From Mycobacterium sp. 852002-51971_SCH5477799-a (GTDB lineage: Bacteria > Actinomycetota > Actinomycetes > Mycobacteriales > Mycobacteriaceae), in the NCBI RefSeq assembly GCF_001667145.1, contig NZ_LZIF01000083.1, positions 62,001 to 126,000 of the forward strand: a stretch of DNA of 64,000 nt, read 5' to 3'. The notes under the pieces are model-generated. The model was given only the letters and a program-made list of their open reading frames with translations. It did no database searches and was not told where the DNA came from. Shown piece by piece: positions 47,454 through 56,579 of this stretch (positions are counted from its first letter, which is position 1; every line of letters starts with the position of its first letter). A program made the translations under genes and the position numbers.

Positions 47454-48512
47454 CTATCCCGCCCTGCGGCCGAACGGCCGGCGCGGCGGGAGCTGGACGC
47501 CGAACTGCTTGGCCAGGCGGTAGCCGGTCAGCGCAAGGTCCCTGATGTCCTCGGGCCGCAGGCCCGACTGCAAAGCGGTGTCCAGCATGCCGGCCATCCG
47601 ATGATCGGGATCGCAGCGCAGCGCCTCCTGCAGCGACACCCCGGCGAGGGGGCCGTCGCCGCGGGTATAAGCGCTGAACGCGATCAGGACCAGCGCCTCG
47701 ACCCGCCACGGCGAGGGCAACGTGCGCGCCAGCAGCGCCCACAACGACTCGACTTCGCCGGCGCTCTCGCCGACCGCCAGGGCATACAGAATGTCGCGCA
47801 CCTGCGCGTCGCTCAGTGCGCAGCCCAGCGTCGCCAACTCCGTGTCGCACAGCGATTCCCCGGCCGCGACCCGGCTGGCGGCGGACATCGCCGTCTCCAC
47901 ATCGGCGCGGGTGCAGCGCACCGGATGCGCACGATGCGCCGACCGGCGCCGGGCGGCCTGGCGTCTGACCAGACCGGCCAGCTCATCGCTGCGCCCCTGG
48001 TCGTCTGGCGCCACGACCGCCTGCAGGTCAGCGCGCCGCGAATAAAGCCGTCTGCCTTCGAGCACCGCTGCGGCCGCGAGCGGGGAGGATGCGGGATCGT
48101 CGACCAGGCCGCTCGATCCGCAGCCCTCGGCGCAATGCCAGCGGCCGCCGAGGGCCACCTGGTCGACCAGATGCGTCGCCCACAGCTCGATGTTGTGCTG
48201 CGACAAGGCTTCAGCGAGCGCCACCGCCAGCTGCCGGTATTCCTCGTTGCAGCTTGGACAGTAGGCCCCGTCCGCGTCGACGATCACCGCGATCACGGCC
48301 TCGGGGGCCCCCGCGGCGGCGACCTCGGCCAGGTGCTCCAACCGATCGACAAGCTCATCGGAGAGGTCCACGCGCATCACCGAGCCGAGTATCCCGTCGC
48401 CCAAAGACACTAATATCAATGACTTTTCGGGCACGAAGCCGAGAACGGCCGGCAGCGCGGCGATAAGTGCACCGGGGCGGGAAAGTTCGAAGTCTTCGCG
48501 ATGCGTCGTCAT
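47454..48512 (-). CDS. DUF4192 protein, Rv2712c-like
   Basis: 352 residues from ATG 48512 (GTG 48518 possible). N-terminal half: LSRPGALIAALPAVLGFVPE, VSLGDGILGSVMRVDLSD, VIAVIVDADGAYCPSCNEEY. The C-terminal half is helical with tetratricopeptide-like spacing (SPWRVEALVLIAFSAYTRGD, GVSLQEALRCDPDHRMAGML). DUF4192 is a conserved actinobacterial protein with no assigned function. Sits between ideR (convergent) and sthA (divergent). Confidence 0.9.
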   Translation of the reverse strand: MTTHREDFELSRPGALIAALPAVLGFVPEKSLILVSLGDGILGSVMRVDLSDELVDRLEHLAEVAAAGAPEAVIAVIVDADGAYCPSCNEEYRQLAVALAEALSQHNIELWATHLVDQVALGGRWHCAEGCGSSGLVDDPASSPLAAAAVLEGRRLYSRRADLQAVVAPDDQGRSDELAGLVRRQAARRRSAHRAHPVRCTRADVETAMSAASRVAAGESLCDTELATLGCALSDAQVRDILYALAVGESAGEVESLWALLARTLPSPWRVEALVLIAFSAYTRGDGPLAGVSLQEALRCDPDHRMAGMLDTALQSGLRPEDIRDLALTGYRLAKQFGVQLPPRRPFGRRAG

Positions 48513-48625
48513 GAGCACCCACGCTGACGGCCGCCACCGTCAACCGGTGCGCACGTGCACGGGCCCGGCGGCGGACCTGTGGATGAACCCAGCACTGTGC
48601 GTTGTGCTGGCTTACTGTTTAAGCC

Positions 48626-50041
48626 ATGAGTTCGGCGCAAGAGTACGACATGGTGGTCATCGGGTCCGGGCCCGGCGGGCAGAAGGCCGCCATCGCGTCG
48701 GCCAAGCTCGGTAAGACGGTCGCCATCGTCGAACGCGGCCAGATGCTCGGCGGTGTGTGCGTCCAGACCGGCACCATCCCGTCAAAGACGTTGCGCGAGG
48801 CGGTCCTGTACCTCACCGGAATGAGCCAGCGCGAACTCTACGGTGCGAGCTATCGCGTCAAGGAGAAGATCACCCCGGCCGACCTGCTGGCCCGAACCCA
48901 GCACGTGATCGGCAAGGAGGTCGACGTGGTGCGCAACCAGCTGATGCGCAACCGCATCGACCTGCTGATCGGCCACGGGCGTTTCGTCGACCCGCACACC
49001 ATCGAGGTCGAGGACCCGTCGCGGCGCGAAAAGATAACCATCACTGGCAAATACGTCGTCATCGCCACCGGCACCCGGCCGGCGCGGCCCTCCGGCGTCG
49101 AGTTCGACGAACACCGGGTGCTCGACTCCGACGGGATCCTCGATCTGAAGTCGCTGCCCGCGTCGATGGTGGTGGTCGGCGCCGGCGTCATCGGCATCGA
49201 GTACGCCTCAATGTTCGCCGCGCTGGGCACCAAGGTCACCGTCGTGGAGAAGCGCGACGACATGCTCGACTTCTGTGACCCCGAGGTCGTCGAGGCGCTG
49301 AAGTTCCACCTCCGCGACCTGGCGGTGACGTTCCGCTTCGGTGAGGAGGTGACCGCGGTCGACGTCGGATCGGCGGGCACCGTGACCACCCTGGCCAGCG
49401 GCAAACAGATTCCCGCCGAGACCGTGATGTATTCGGCCGGGCGGCAAGGCCAGACCGACCATCTCGATCTGCACAACGCCGAGCTGGAGTCCGACAACCG
49501 CGGGCGGATCTTCGTCGACGACAACTTTCAGACCAAGGTGCCCCACATCTATGCCGTCGGCGACGTGATCGGCTTTCCCGCGTTGGCCGCAACGTCGATG
49601 GAACAGGGACGCCTCGCCGCCTACCACGCGTTCGGGGAAGCGTCCGACGGCATCACCGATCTGCAACCCATCGGCATCTACTCCATCCCCGAGGTTTCCT
49701 ACGTCGGCGCCACCGAGGTGGAGCTGACGAAGAACTCGGTCCCCTACGAGGTCGGCGTGGCCAGGTACCGGGAGCTGGCCCGCGGGCAGATCGCCGGGGA
49801 CTCCTACGGGGTGCTCAAACTGCTGGTGTCGACCGAGGACCTCAAACTGCTCGGCGTGCACATCTTCGGCACCAGCGCGACCGAGATGGTGCACATCGGG
49901 CAGGCAGTGATGGGCTGCGGCGGCACCGTGGAGTACCTGGTGGACGCGGTGTTCAACTACCCCACGTTCTCGGAGGCCTACAAAGTGGCGGCGCTCGACG
50001 TCATGAACAAAGTTCGGGCGCTCAACCAGTTTCGGCGCTAA
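48626..50041 (+). CDS. sthA: Soluble NAD(P)+ transhydrogenase
   Basis: 471 residues. Flavoprotein interconverting NADPH and NADH. FAD motif [20 protein letters not shown], disulfide-reductase-like region [20 protein letters not shown] where the second redox Cys is replaced by Thr (as in SthA), NAD(P) motif [20 protein letters not shown], and FAD-C-terminal [20 protein letters not shown]. Rv2713 equivalent. Its last four bases overlap the convergent protease gene. Confidence 0.96.
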   Translation: MSSAQEYDMVVIGSGPGGQKAAIASAKLGKTVAIVERGQMLGGVCVQTGTIPSKTLREAVLYLTGMSQRELYGASYRVKEKITPADLLARTQHVIGKEVDVVRNQLMRNRIDLLIGHGRFVDPHTIEVEDPSRREKITITGKYVVIATGTRPARPSGVEFDEHRVLDSDGILDLKSLPASMVVVGAGVIGIEYASMFAALGTKVTVVEKRDDMLDFCDPEVVEALKFHLRDLAVTFRFGEEVTAVDVGSAGTVTTLASGKQIPAETVMYSAGRQGQTDHLDLHNAELESDNRGRIFVDDNFQTKVPHIYAVGDVIGFPALAATSMEQGRLAAYHAFGEASDGITDLQPIGIYSIPEVSYVGATEVELTKNSVPYEVGVARYRELARGQIAGDSYGVLKLLVSTEDLKLLGVHIFGTSATEMVHIGQAVMGCGGTVEYLVDAVFNYPTFSEAYKVAALDVMNKVRALNQFRR

Positions 50042-50874
50042 CAGGCGTCCTGAAGGTCGTTGGGCACCGGATCCCCGGGCCCGCCGGCCTCGGCGCGGGC
50101 CAGAAGCTCCGCGGTTTGCGCGTCGAACGGCGCAGAGTACGACATGTTCGCGGCGCACCCGCCCCGCTCGAGACCGCCGATCACCCCGATGAGCGTGGTG
50201 CCGCTGACCCAGGGCGCACCGCTGGTGCCGTCCACCAGTCCCTCACAGGCCAAGGCGGGAAACCCGGTGTCCGTGACCGACGTGCTCGCCTGACATCCGA
50301 TGGGCGAGCCACCCACGCCGACCGGGTACCCCAGCACGGTGACGCGGCTGCCCGGCGGAGGCGTTACGCCCAGCGTCAGCGCCAGGCCGGCCCGGGACTC
50401 GACGGGAGCGCCGGCCTCGTTGCTGACCCGCGCGATCGCGTAGTCGGCGTGCGGGTCCTTGCTCGCCGTCCAGCGTGGGTCGAGGTAGACCGTGTCGGCC
50501 TTCCACACATCGGCGGGACCGGGTGCGGCGTCCCCGGTGAAACCGGGAACGAAGGTGATCAGCGAGGCTCCGGCCAGGCAGTGCGCGGCGGTCATGATCA
50601 GGTTGCCGCCCGTCGAATGCACCACCGAACCGGTGCACACGTGCAGCGGGCCACCGTCGATGAAAATCGCCCCGATGCGCCGATCCGGCTCGACCGGGCC
50701 CGCGATGGCCTTCTGCTCGGGCTGGCTGAGCCGCTGCACCGGGCCGCCGACGCGCGGAGCGGACACCGGGGCGCCCGAAACATGCTCGACCGGACGGTGA
50801 CACGACGTCAACAACGTCGCCACCCCCACCGCCGAGCAGAGCATCAGGATCCGAATGCGCATCGCCTTCATCAT
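50038..50874 (-). CDS. Lipoprotein trypsin-like (chymotrypsin-fold) serine protease
   Basis: 278 residues from ATG 50874. Signal peptide ends in the lipobox LLTSC, so likely anchored to the outer face of the membrane. The catalytic triad is visible: His in [10 protein letters not shown], Asp in [11 protein letters not shown], Ser in [11 protein letters not shown]. The mature domain has extra Cys pairs. Insertion compared with the M. tuberculosis order I remember, where sthA is followed by the PAC2 gene. Substrate unknown; could process secreted or envelope proteins. Confidence 0.88.
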   Translation of the reverse strand: MMKAMRIRILMLCSAVGVATLLTSCHRPVEHVSGAPVSAPRVGGPVQRLSQPEQKAIAGPVEPDRRIGAIFIDGGPLHVCTGSVVHSTGGNLIMTAAHCLAGASLITFVPGFTGDAAPGPADVWKADTVYLDPRWTASKDPHADYAIARVSNEAGAPVESRAGLALTLGVTPPPGSRVTVLGYPVGVGGSPIGCQASTSVTDTGFPALACEGLVDGTSGAPWVSGTTLIGVIGGLERGGCAANMSYSAPFDAQTAELLARAEAGGPGDPVPNDLQDAC

Positions 50875-51103
50875 GCCTGACCGGTGGGCGGCAAGCCGAC
50901 TCCACACATCGCGCTGCGCCACGGGGTTTCTCGGCGCGCCCGCCGGCGGCCCCGGGATGTCGTTTTGCGGATTACCAGTGCGAATTATCGCGTTTCAGCT
51001 AACAACGTGAACGCGAAGTTCGCTGATAGATGATGGTGCCGCCCGATTCGAAAGACACTCGGTAGGGCACCCTTAAGAGATCCGCGAGAGGAGGCGATCG
51101 GAG

Positions 51104-52075
51104 ATGGCTCACCATCAGGACCCAGATGATCAGTACCAGCCAGGGCAGGCCGGCATGTACGAGCTCGAGTTGCCGCCGCCGCAGCTGTCCACGTCCGACG
51201 GCCGCGGGCCCGTGCTGGTGCACGCCCTGGAGGGCTTTTCCGACGCCGGTCACGCCATCAAGCTGGCGGCCGCGCACCTGAAGGCGGTGCTGGACACCGA
51301 GCTGGTCGCATCCTTCGCGATCGACGAATTGCTGGATTACCGCTCGCGGCGGCCAGTGATGACGTTCAAGACCGATCACTTCACCCATTACGAGGATCCC
51401 GAGCTGAGCCTGTACGCGATGCGCGACACGATCGGCACGCCGTTCCTGTTGCTGGCCGGCATGGAACCGGATCTCAAGTGGGAGCGGTTCATCACCGCGG
51501 TGCGGCTGCTGGCCGAGCGTCTCGGCGTGCGCCAAACCATCGGCCTGGGGACGGTCCCGATGGCGGTGCCGCACACCCGGCCCACCACCATGACCGCCCA
51601 CTCGAACAACCCGGAGTTGATCGCCAACTTCCAGCCGTGGATCTCCGAGATCCAGGTTCCGGGCAGCGCCTCCAACCTGCTGGAATACCGGATGGGCCAG
51701 CACGGTCATGAGGTCGTCGGCTATACCGTGCACGTCCCCCACTACCTCACGCAGACCGACTACCCGGCCGCCGCGCAGGCTTTGCTCGAGCAGGTCGCCA
51801 AGACCGCGTCGCTGGAGTTGCCGCTGACCGCGTTGACCGAAGCGGCCGAGGTGATTCGGGCCAAGATCGACGAGCAGGTGGAAGCGAGCACCGAGGTCGC
51901 CCAAGTGGTGGCCGCGCTGGAGCGCCAGTACGATGCCTTCATCGACGCTCAGGAAAACAGATCGTTACTAGCTCGCGACGAGGATCTGCCTAGCGGCGAC
52001 GAGCTGGGCGCGGAGTTCGAGCGATTTCTGGCCCAGCAGGCGGAGAAGAAGTACGACGACGACGACAAGTCCTGA
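51104..52075 (+). CDS. PAC2 family protein, Rv2714-like
   Basis: 323 residues from ATG 51104; AGGAGG 13 bases upstream. The PAC2/DUF75 core reads VLVHALEGFSDAGHAIKLAA, VMTFKTDHFTHYEDPELSLY, LLAGMEPDLKWERFITAVRL and GLGTVPMAVPHTRPTTMTAH. PAC2 relates to eukaryotic proteasome assembly chaperone 2, and a mycobacterial/corynebacterial structure exists with a similar fold; activity unknown. The acidic/lysine-rich C-terminal tail is disordered. First of a hydrolase/PhzF run on the same strand. Confidence 0.9.
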   Translation: MAHHQDPDDQYQPGQAGMYELELPPPQLSTSDGRGPVLVHALEGFSDAGHAIKLAAAHLKAVLDTELVASFAIDELLDYRSRRPVMTFKTDHFTHYEDPELSLYAMRDTIGTPFLLLAGMEPDLKWERFITAVRLLAERLGVRQTIGLGTVPMAVPHTRPTTMTAHSNNPELIANFQPWISEIQVPGSASNLLEYRMGQHGHEVVGYTVHVPHYLTQTDYPAAAQALLEQVAKTASLELPLTALTEAAEVIRAKIDEQVEASTEVAQVVAALERQYDAFIDAQENRSLLARDEDLPSGDELGAEFERFLAQQAEKKYDDDDKS

Positions 52076-52138
52076 CCCACTCAGCCTGACGCCCTAGCCG
52101 GACCGCCCCTAGCCCGGCCCGACACCAAGGTTGGCGAT

Positions 52139-53170
52139 ATGACCGAGCGGAAGCGCAAGATCACGCTCCGCCCGGTGCGTGATGTAACCGCACCCAGACT
52201 CGAGTTCCGCACTATCCACGGTTACAAGCGGGCCTACCGCATCGCCGGTTCCGGGCCGGCGATACTGCTGATCCACGGCATCGGCGACAACTCCACCACC
52301 TGGAATACCGTGCAGGCCCAGCTCGCCCAGCGTTTCACGGTGATCGCCCCGGATCTGCTCGGCCACGGGCAATCCGACAAGCCGCGCGCCGACTACTCGA
52401 TCGCGGCTTATGCGAACGGGATGCGCGACCTGCTCAGCGTGCTCGACATCGAGCGGGTCACCATCGTCGGTCACTCGCTCGGCGGCGGTGTGGCCATGCA
52501 ATTCGCCTACCAATTCCCGCATTTGGTGGAACGGCTGATCCTGGTCGGGGCCGGCGGCGTGACCAAGGACGTGAACTTCGTGCTGCGCTGGGCCTCGCTG
52601 CCGATGGGCAGTGAGGCGATCGCCCTGCTGCGGTTGCCGCTGGTGTTGCCGGCGGTCCAAATCATGGGACGTGTCCTGGGCGCGGCGCTGGGCAGCAGCG
52701 GGCTGGGCCGCGATCTGCCCAACGTGCTGCGCATACTCGACGACCTTCCCGAGCCGACGGCGTCCGCGGCTTTCAGCCGGACGCTGCGCGCCGTGGTGGA
52801 TTGGCGCGGGCAGATCGTCACCATGCTGGACCGATGTTATTTGACCGAAGCCATCCCAGTCCAAATCATCTGGGGCACAAAGGATGTGGTGGTTCCTGTT
52901 CGGCACGCTTGGATGGCGCATGCGGCGATGCCGGGCTCCCGCCTCGAAATCTTCGAAGGCTCCGGGCACTTTCCCTTTCACGACGACCCGGCCCGCTTCA
53001 TCGACGTCGTAGAGCGCTTCGTCGATTCCACCGACCCCGCGGAATACAACCAGGCCAGCCTTCGCGAACTACTGCGCGCCGGCGGCGGGGAGCAGGCCGT
53101 CTCGGGTCCCGCTCCCACTCGCGTCGCCGTGCTGAACGCCATGGGTTCCGACGAACGCAGCGCCACCTGA
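52139..53170 (+). CDS. Alpha/beta hydrolase, Rv2715-like
   Basis: 343 residues from ATG 52139. Nucleophile elbow VGHSLGGGVAMQF (Ser present), acid IIWGTKDVVVP, and His GSGHFPFHDD complete the triad. N-terminal oxyanion LLIHGIGDNSTTW. Likely a cytoplasmic esterase or epoxide-hydrolase-like enzyme. It is followed by a PhzF-like gene and preceded by the PAC2 gene with about 60 bases between, a set conserved in mycobacteria. Substrate unknown. Confidence 0.92.
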   Translation: MTERKRKITLRPVRDVTAPRLEFRTIHGYKRAYRIAGSGPAILLIHGIGDNSTTWNTVQAQLAQRFTVIAPDLLGHGQSDKPRADYSIAAYANGMRDLLSVLDIERVTIVGHSLGGGVAMQFAYQFPHLVERLILVGAGGVTKDVNFVLRWASLPMGSEAIALLRLPLVLPAVQIMGRVLGAALGSSGLGRDLPNVLRILDDLPEPTASAAFSRTLRAVVDWRGQIVTMLDRCYLTEAIPVQIIWGTKDVVVPVRHAWMAHAAMPGSRLEIFEGSGHFPFHDDPARFIDVVERFVDSTDPAEYNQASLRELLRAGGGEQAVSGPAPTRVAVLNAMGSDERSAT

Positions 53171-53215
53171 TCGCCTCGATCTACGCGGCCCGACACTGCG
53201 CCGTACAGTCGGCTC

Positions 53216-53902
53216 ATGGGGATCGGCGTGACGGTGCTGCGGGTGTTCACCGATTCGCACGGCAACTTCGGTAATCCGTTGGGCGTAGTGGATGCCGCCC
53301 AGGTCGAGCTCGCGCACCGACAGCGGCTGGCAACCCAATTGGGTTACAGCGAGACGGTTTTCGTCGACCTTCCGGCCCGCGGCTCCGCCAGCGCGCACGC
53401 CACCATCTACACACCGCGAACCGAACTGCCGTTCGCCGGTCACCCGACCGTCGGGGCGACGTGGTGGCTGCGCGAGAACGGTTCGCCGATCAACACCCTG
53501 CAGGTGCGGGCCGGCATCGTGCAAGTGGATTGCGACGGCGACCGCGCCAGCATCAACGCACGCGCGCAGTGGGCGCCCGACTTCGCCCTGCACGAATTCC
53601 CTTCGGCCGACGAAGTTCTCGCCGCCGACCCGGCGGAGTACCCCGACGACACCGCGCACTACCTGTGGGCCTGGACCGACCGGGCGGCCGGGTCGCTGCG
53701 AGCGCGCATGTTCGCCGCCAATCTTGGTGTGGCCGAGGACGAGGCGACCGGGTCGGCCGGGATGCGGATCACCGACTATCTGAGCCAGAGCCTGCGGATC
53801 ACCCAGGGCAAGGGCTCCGTCATCGAAACGAAATGGAGCGCCGAGGGCTGGGTCGCGGTGGCCGGGCGGGTGGTCAATGACGGTGTGCGACGGATCGACT
53901 GA
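53216..53902 (+). CDS. PhzF-family isomerase-like protein, Rv2716-like
   Basis: 228 residues from ATG 53216. PhzF features: [53 protein letters not shown] (the isomerase signature GHP), and [16 protein letters not shown]. The catalytic-type Glu of the N-terminal half may lie elsewhere. Members isomerise phenazine precursors or act in unknown metabolism. About 46 bases after the hydrolase. Confidence 0.9.
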   Translation: MGIGVTVLRVFTDSHGNFGNPLGVVDAAQVELAHRQRLATQLGYSETVFVDLPARGSASAHATIYTPRTELPFAGHPTVGATWWLRENGSPINTLQVRAGIVQVDCDGDRASINARAQWAPDFALHEFPSADEVLAADPAEYPDDTAHYLWAWTDRAAGSLRARMFAANLGVAEDEATGSAGMRITDYLSQSLRITQGKGSVIETKWSAEGWVAVAGRVVNDGVRRID

Positions 53903-53923
53903 CGACGGCCGACGAATGAGTGT

Positions 53924-54409
53924 TCAGTGCTGCCGGTGTAACACCGCGGCGAGGTGGTCCTGCAGCGGTTGGCCGACCGCGCCCATCTGCACGGTGTAGG
54001 AGAGTTCGTCGCCGTCGATGCGGAACGAACGGCCGAGCGCGGTCACCTCTTTGGCGCTGGGTGTCAACCCCACCGAAGTGGTCGACATCTGCATTTCGAT
54101 GAGGTCACCGCTGGCCGAGTAGGTGCCGACCTCGATTTCGGTGATACCGCTGGGATGCGCCAGAACCATTTCGATGTGCCCCGGTTGTGGCACCCGAAGA
54201 TAACCGGTTTCGGCGTGCAACGGCTTTCCGTCGGCTACCGCCTTGGTTTTTTGCCCGTAGGCCAGAAACGGCTTGCCGACGTGGGCGAACACGACTTCTT
54301 CGAGATAGTCGAAGGGCGGGATCGTCGGGTACTTACCCGCGCCCTGGCCGGACCAGGTCCCAAGGAGCGGGGCCAGCGCCGCAAGGTCGGGATGCAAGTC
54401 AATGGGCAT
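53924..54409 (-). CDS. Nitrobindin, Rv2717c-like
   Basis: 161 residues from ATG 54409. Ten-stranded beta-barrel ferric-haem protein: N-terminal GTWSGQGAGKYPTIPPFDYL, and C-terminal AVLHRQH with the axial haem His near the end. Binds NO and peroxynitrite and isomerises it to nitrate (family). Divergent from nothing; tail-to-tail with the PhzF-like gene by 21 bases and upstream of nrdR on the same strand. Confidence 0.93.
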   Translation of the reverse strand: MPIDLHPDLAALAPLLGTWSGQGAGKYPTIPPFDYLEEVVFAHVGKPFLAYGQKTKAVADGKPLHAETGYLRVPQPGHIEMVLAHPSGITEIEVGTYSASGDLIEMQMSTTSVGLTPSAKEVTALGRSFRIDGDELSYTVQMGAVGQPLQDHLAAVLHRQH

Positions 54410-54462
54410 GAGAGCGAGCCTAGCCCGGCGACGATGCGGACCGGGACGGCCCGCTGAGGTCC

Positions 54463-54927
54463 TCACCCTGGAGCTGCCACTCCGCGGTGATCGCGTAGCG
54501 CCTGGATCTCGCGTTCGAAATCGTCCGCGGACTCAAACGACCGATATACGGAGGCGAACCGTAAGTAGGCCACCTCGTCCAAGTCGCGCAGCGGCCCCAG
54601 AATTGCCAGGCCGACCTCGTGACTGGGAATCTCCGGCGAGCCCGCCGCGCGCACGGTGTCTTCGACCTGCTGGGCCAACAGGTTCAGCGCATCGTCATCG
54701 ACGTGGCGCCCCTGGCAGGCGCGGCGGACGCCGCTGATGACCTTCTCCCTGCTGAACGGTTCGGTGACGCCGCTGCGCTTGACGACCGCCAGGACCGCGG
54801 TCTCCGCGGTGGTGAAACGTCGCCCGCATTCGGGACAGGATCGACGGCGGCGGATGGCCTGACCCTCATCGGTTTCGCGAGAGTCGATCACCCGCGAATC
54901 GGGATGGCGGCAGAACGGACAGTGCAT
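54463..54927 (-). CDS. nrdR: Transcriptional repressor NrdR
   Basis: 154 residues. Zinc ribbon [10 protein letters not shown] and [12 protein letters not shown] (two CxxC), then an ATP-cone domain [20 protein letters not shown]. Binds ATP/dATP and represses ribonucleotide reductase genes. Rv2718c equivalent. Lies between the nitrobindin gene and the SOS-regulated chiZ-like gene, all on the minus strand, and runs as its own unit. Confidence 0.97.
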   Translation of the reverse strand: MHCPFCRHPDSRVIDSRETDEGQAIRRRRSCPECGRRFTTAETAVLAVVKRSGVTEPFSREKVISGVRRACQGRHVDDDALNLLAQQVEDTVRAAGSPEIPSHEVGLAILGPLRDLDEVAYLRFASVYRSFESADDFEREIQALRDHRGVAAPG

Positions 54928-55075
54928 GACCGCTCCTTCATCGCGCCGACAAGGTACCGCAGGACCTTGAGCCTACCCGCGCGCTGACCTGCACTGCTAA
55001 TGGAGCCGCCGGGCGTGCGGGGTCAGCACCGCTGTCCCGTCATGTCAGTCCAACGCCGTTTTTGCACAAGGATGC

Positions 55076-55570
55076 TCAGCCGACCGGAGCGATGAGGGCC
55101 TGGCCCGCCATCAAGTTGGGCGAGTGGAGATCGTTGAGTTCGCGGATACGGTCGGCGACCTGGGTGGTAGGTGCGTCAGGAGCCACCCGGTGCGCGAAAT
55201 CCTGGAGCGACTCCCCCGGGTCGACGCGGACGACCGCGAGCCGGTCGGGAACGTGGGCCGCCGAGTTCGTGGAATCGCCATTGAGCACCTGGCCGACATT
55301 CGCGACCAGGCCCAGCCACAGCGTGATCGCGCCGGCGGCCAGCGCCAGCCCGATGGTCGACGCCCAGGTGGCGGCGCTCCTGCGGTGCGGCGCGACGGAC
55401 ATGGCCACCCCGGTGCCGTGGTAGCGCATGGCGGCGCTCGTCGGCCGCGAAGGCGCGGGGCCGCGAGACCGGGCCAACCCGTCGCGTCCGTAGCGAGCCC
55501 CCTGAACGGGTCCATTGATCGGGCGCCGCAGACTGCTGATACGCGGCGCGGGCGTATGGATGACTGTCAT
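55076..55570 (-). CDS. ChiZ-like cell-wall protein with LysM domain, Rv2719c-like
   Basis: 164 residues from ATG 55570. Long cationic, disordered N-terminus, a single transmembrane helix ([20 protein letters not shown]), and a periplasmic LysM-like C-terminus ([40 protein letters not shown]). M. tuberculosis ChiZ is a LexA-controlled division inhibitor that acts on peptidoglycan and FtsI/FtsQ. The divergent lexA is 294 bases away with a palindrome on each side. Confidence 0.93.
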   Translation of the reverse strand: MTVIHTPAPRISSLRRPINGPVQGARYGRDGLARSRGPAPSRPTSAAMRYHGTGVAMSVAPHRRSAATWASTIGLALAAGAITLWLGLVANVGQVLNGDSTNSAAHVPDRLAVVRVDPGESLQDFAHRVAPDAPTTQVADRIRELNDLHSPNLMAGQALIAPVG

Positions 55571-55625
55571 CTTCGTTCCTCCGGTCAACTAGCTCTCGCT
55601 CGTGTGTTCGACACTAATCGCCTGT

Positions 55626-55643
55626 ATGTTCGAAACCGAACAT
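55626..55643. promoter_or_regulatory. Palindrome in the chiZ-like promoter
   Basis: ATGTTCGAAACCGAACAT has perfect 7-base arms with 4 between. On the minus strand a TAGTGT -10 lies at 55616-55611, and the palindrome overlaps the -35 position (TCGGTT, 17 bases upstream). Arms are not the usual LexA orientation (TCGAAC/GTTCGA), so I call it a candidate second operator. Confidence 0.55.
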
Positions 55644-55815
55644 TTGAGCGAAGCGTGTCGCACGAGCAAACGCTAGATCACACCACCGACAAGTTCGTCG
55701 GCCTCTACCATCGTCACGACCTCCCAAATACCCGGTATCGTGAAGAGTTACACATTTGTGATTCGCCTGACTTTGGGCCTTCTCCGGTGCGGGGCCTAGC
55801 GGCACGACACGCCAC

Positions 55816-55831
55816 TCGAACACATGTTTGA
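55816..55831. promoter_or_regulatory. LexA box upstream of lexA
   Basis: TCGAACACATGTTTGA matches the mycobacterial SOS box TCGAAC-N4-GTTCGA with one mismatch, 33 bases before the lexA start. Supports autoregulation of lexA. Confidence 0.88.
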
Positions 55832-55863
55832 TTCTTGTTCGGGGAACCGCTACATTCAGTGCC

Positions 55864-56562
55864 ATGGGCGACAGCAACGACAATTCATCGGCCGGTCCCC
55901 AGCGTCGGCTGCAATCCGTGGATTCCTCGCTGACCGAACGACAGCGCACCATTTTGAATGTCATCCGAGCCTCGGTCACCAGCCGCGGCTACCCGCCGAG
56001 CATTCGGGAGATCGGCGATGCCGTCGGTCTGACGTCGACATCGTCGGTGGCGCATCAGCTGCGCACCCTGGAGCGCAAGGGGTACCTGCGCCGCGACCCC
56101 AACCGCCCGCGGGCCGTCGATGTTCGGGGTGCTGACGACGACGTGGCGACGCCGACCACCGAGGTGGCCGGTTCGGACGCCCTACCGGAACCCACGTTCG
56201 TCCCGGTGCTCGGGCGCATCGCGGCGGGCGGGCCCATCCTGGCCGAAGAGGCCGTCGAGGACGTCTTTCCCCTGCCGCGCGAATTGGTCGGTGAGGGCAC
56301 GCTTTTCCTGCTCAAGGTCGTCGGTGACTCGATGGTCGATGCCGCGATCTGCGACGGCGACTGGGTGGTGGTGCGTCAGCAGAACGTCGCCGACAATGGC
56401 GACATCGTCGCGGCGATGCTCGACGGCGAGGCCACGGTCAAGACGTTCAAACGCGCCGGCGGTCAGGTGTGGCTGATGCCGCACAACCCCGCGTTCGATC
56501 CCATCCCGGGCAACGACGCGAGCGTGCTGGGCAAGGTCGTCACGGTCATTCGCAAGGTCTGA
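55864..56562 (+). CDS. lexA: SOS repressor LexA
   Basis: 232 residues from ATG 55864. N-terminal winged helix-turn-helix ([20 protein letters not shown]), Ala-Gly self-cleavage site in [12 protein letters not shown], and the S24 peptidase domain with catalytic Ser ([12 protein letters not shown]) and Lys ([11 protein letters not shown]). RecA-activated autocleavage derepresses SOS genes, including itself through the box at 55816. Rv2720 equivalent. Divergent from the chiZ-like gene. Confidence 0.98.
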   Translation: MGDSNDNSSAGPQRRLQSVDSSLTERQRTILNVIRASVTSRGYPPSIREIGDAVGLTSTSSVAHQLRTLERKGYLRRDPNRPRAVDVRGADDDVATPTTEVAGSDALPEPTFVPVLGRIAAGGPILAEEAVEDVFPLPRELVGEGTLFLLKVVGDSMVDAAICDGDWVVVRQQNVADNGDIVAAMLDGEATVKTFKRAGGQVWLMPHNPAFDPIPGNDASVLGKVVTVIRKV

Positions 56563-56579
56563 CGCGCGAGCGGGCTGAG

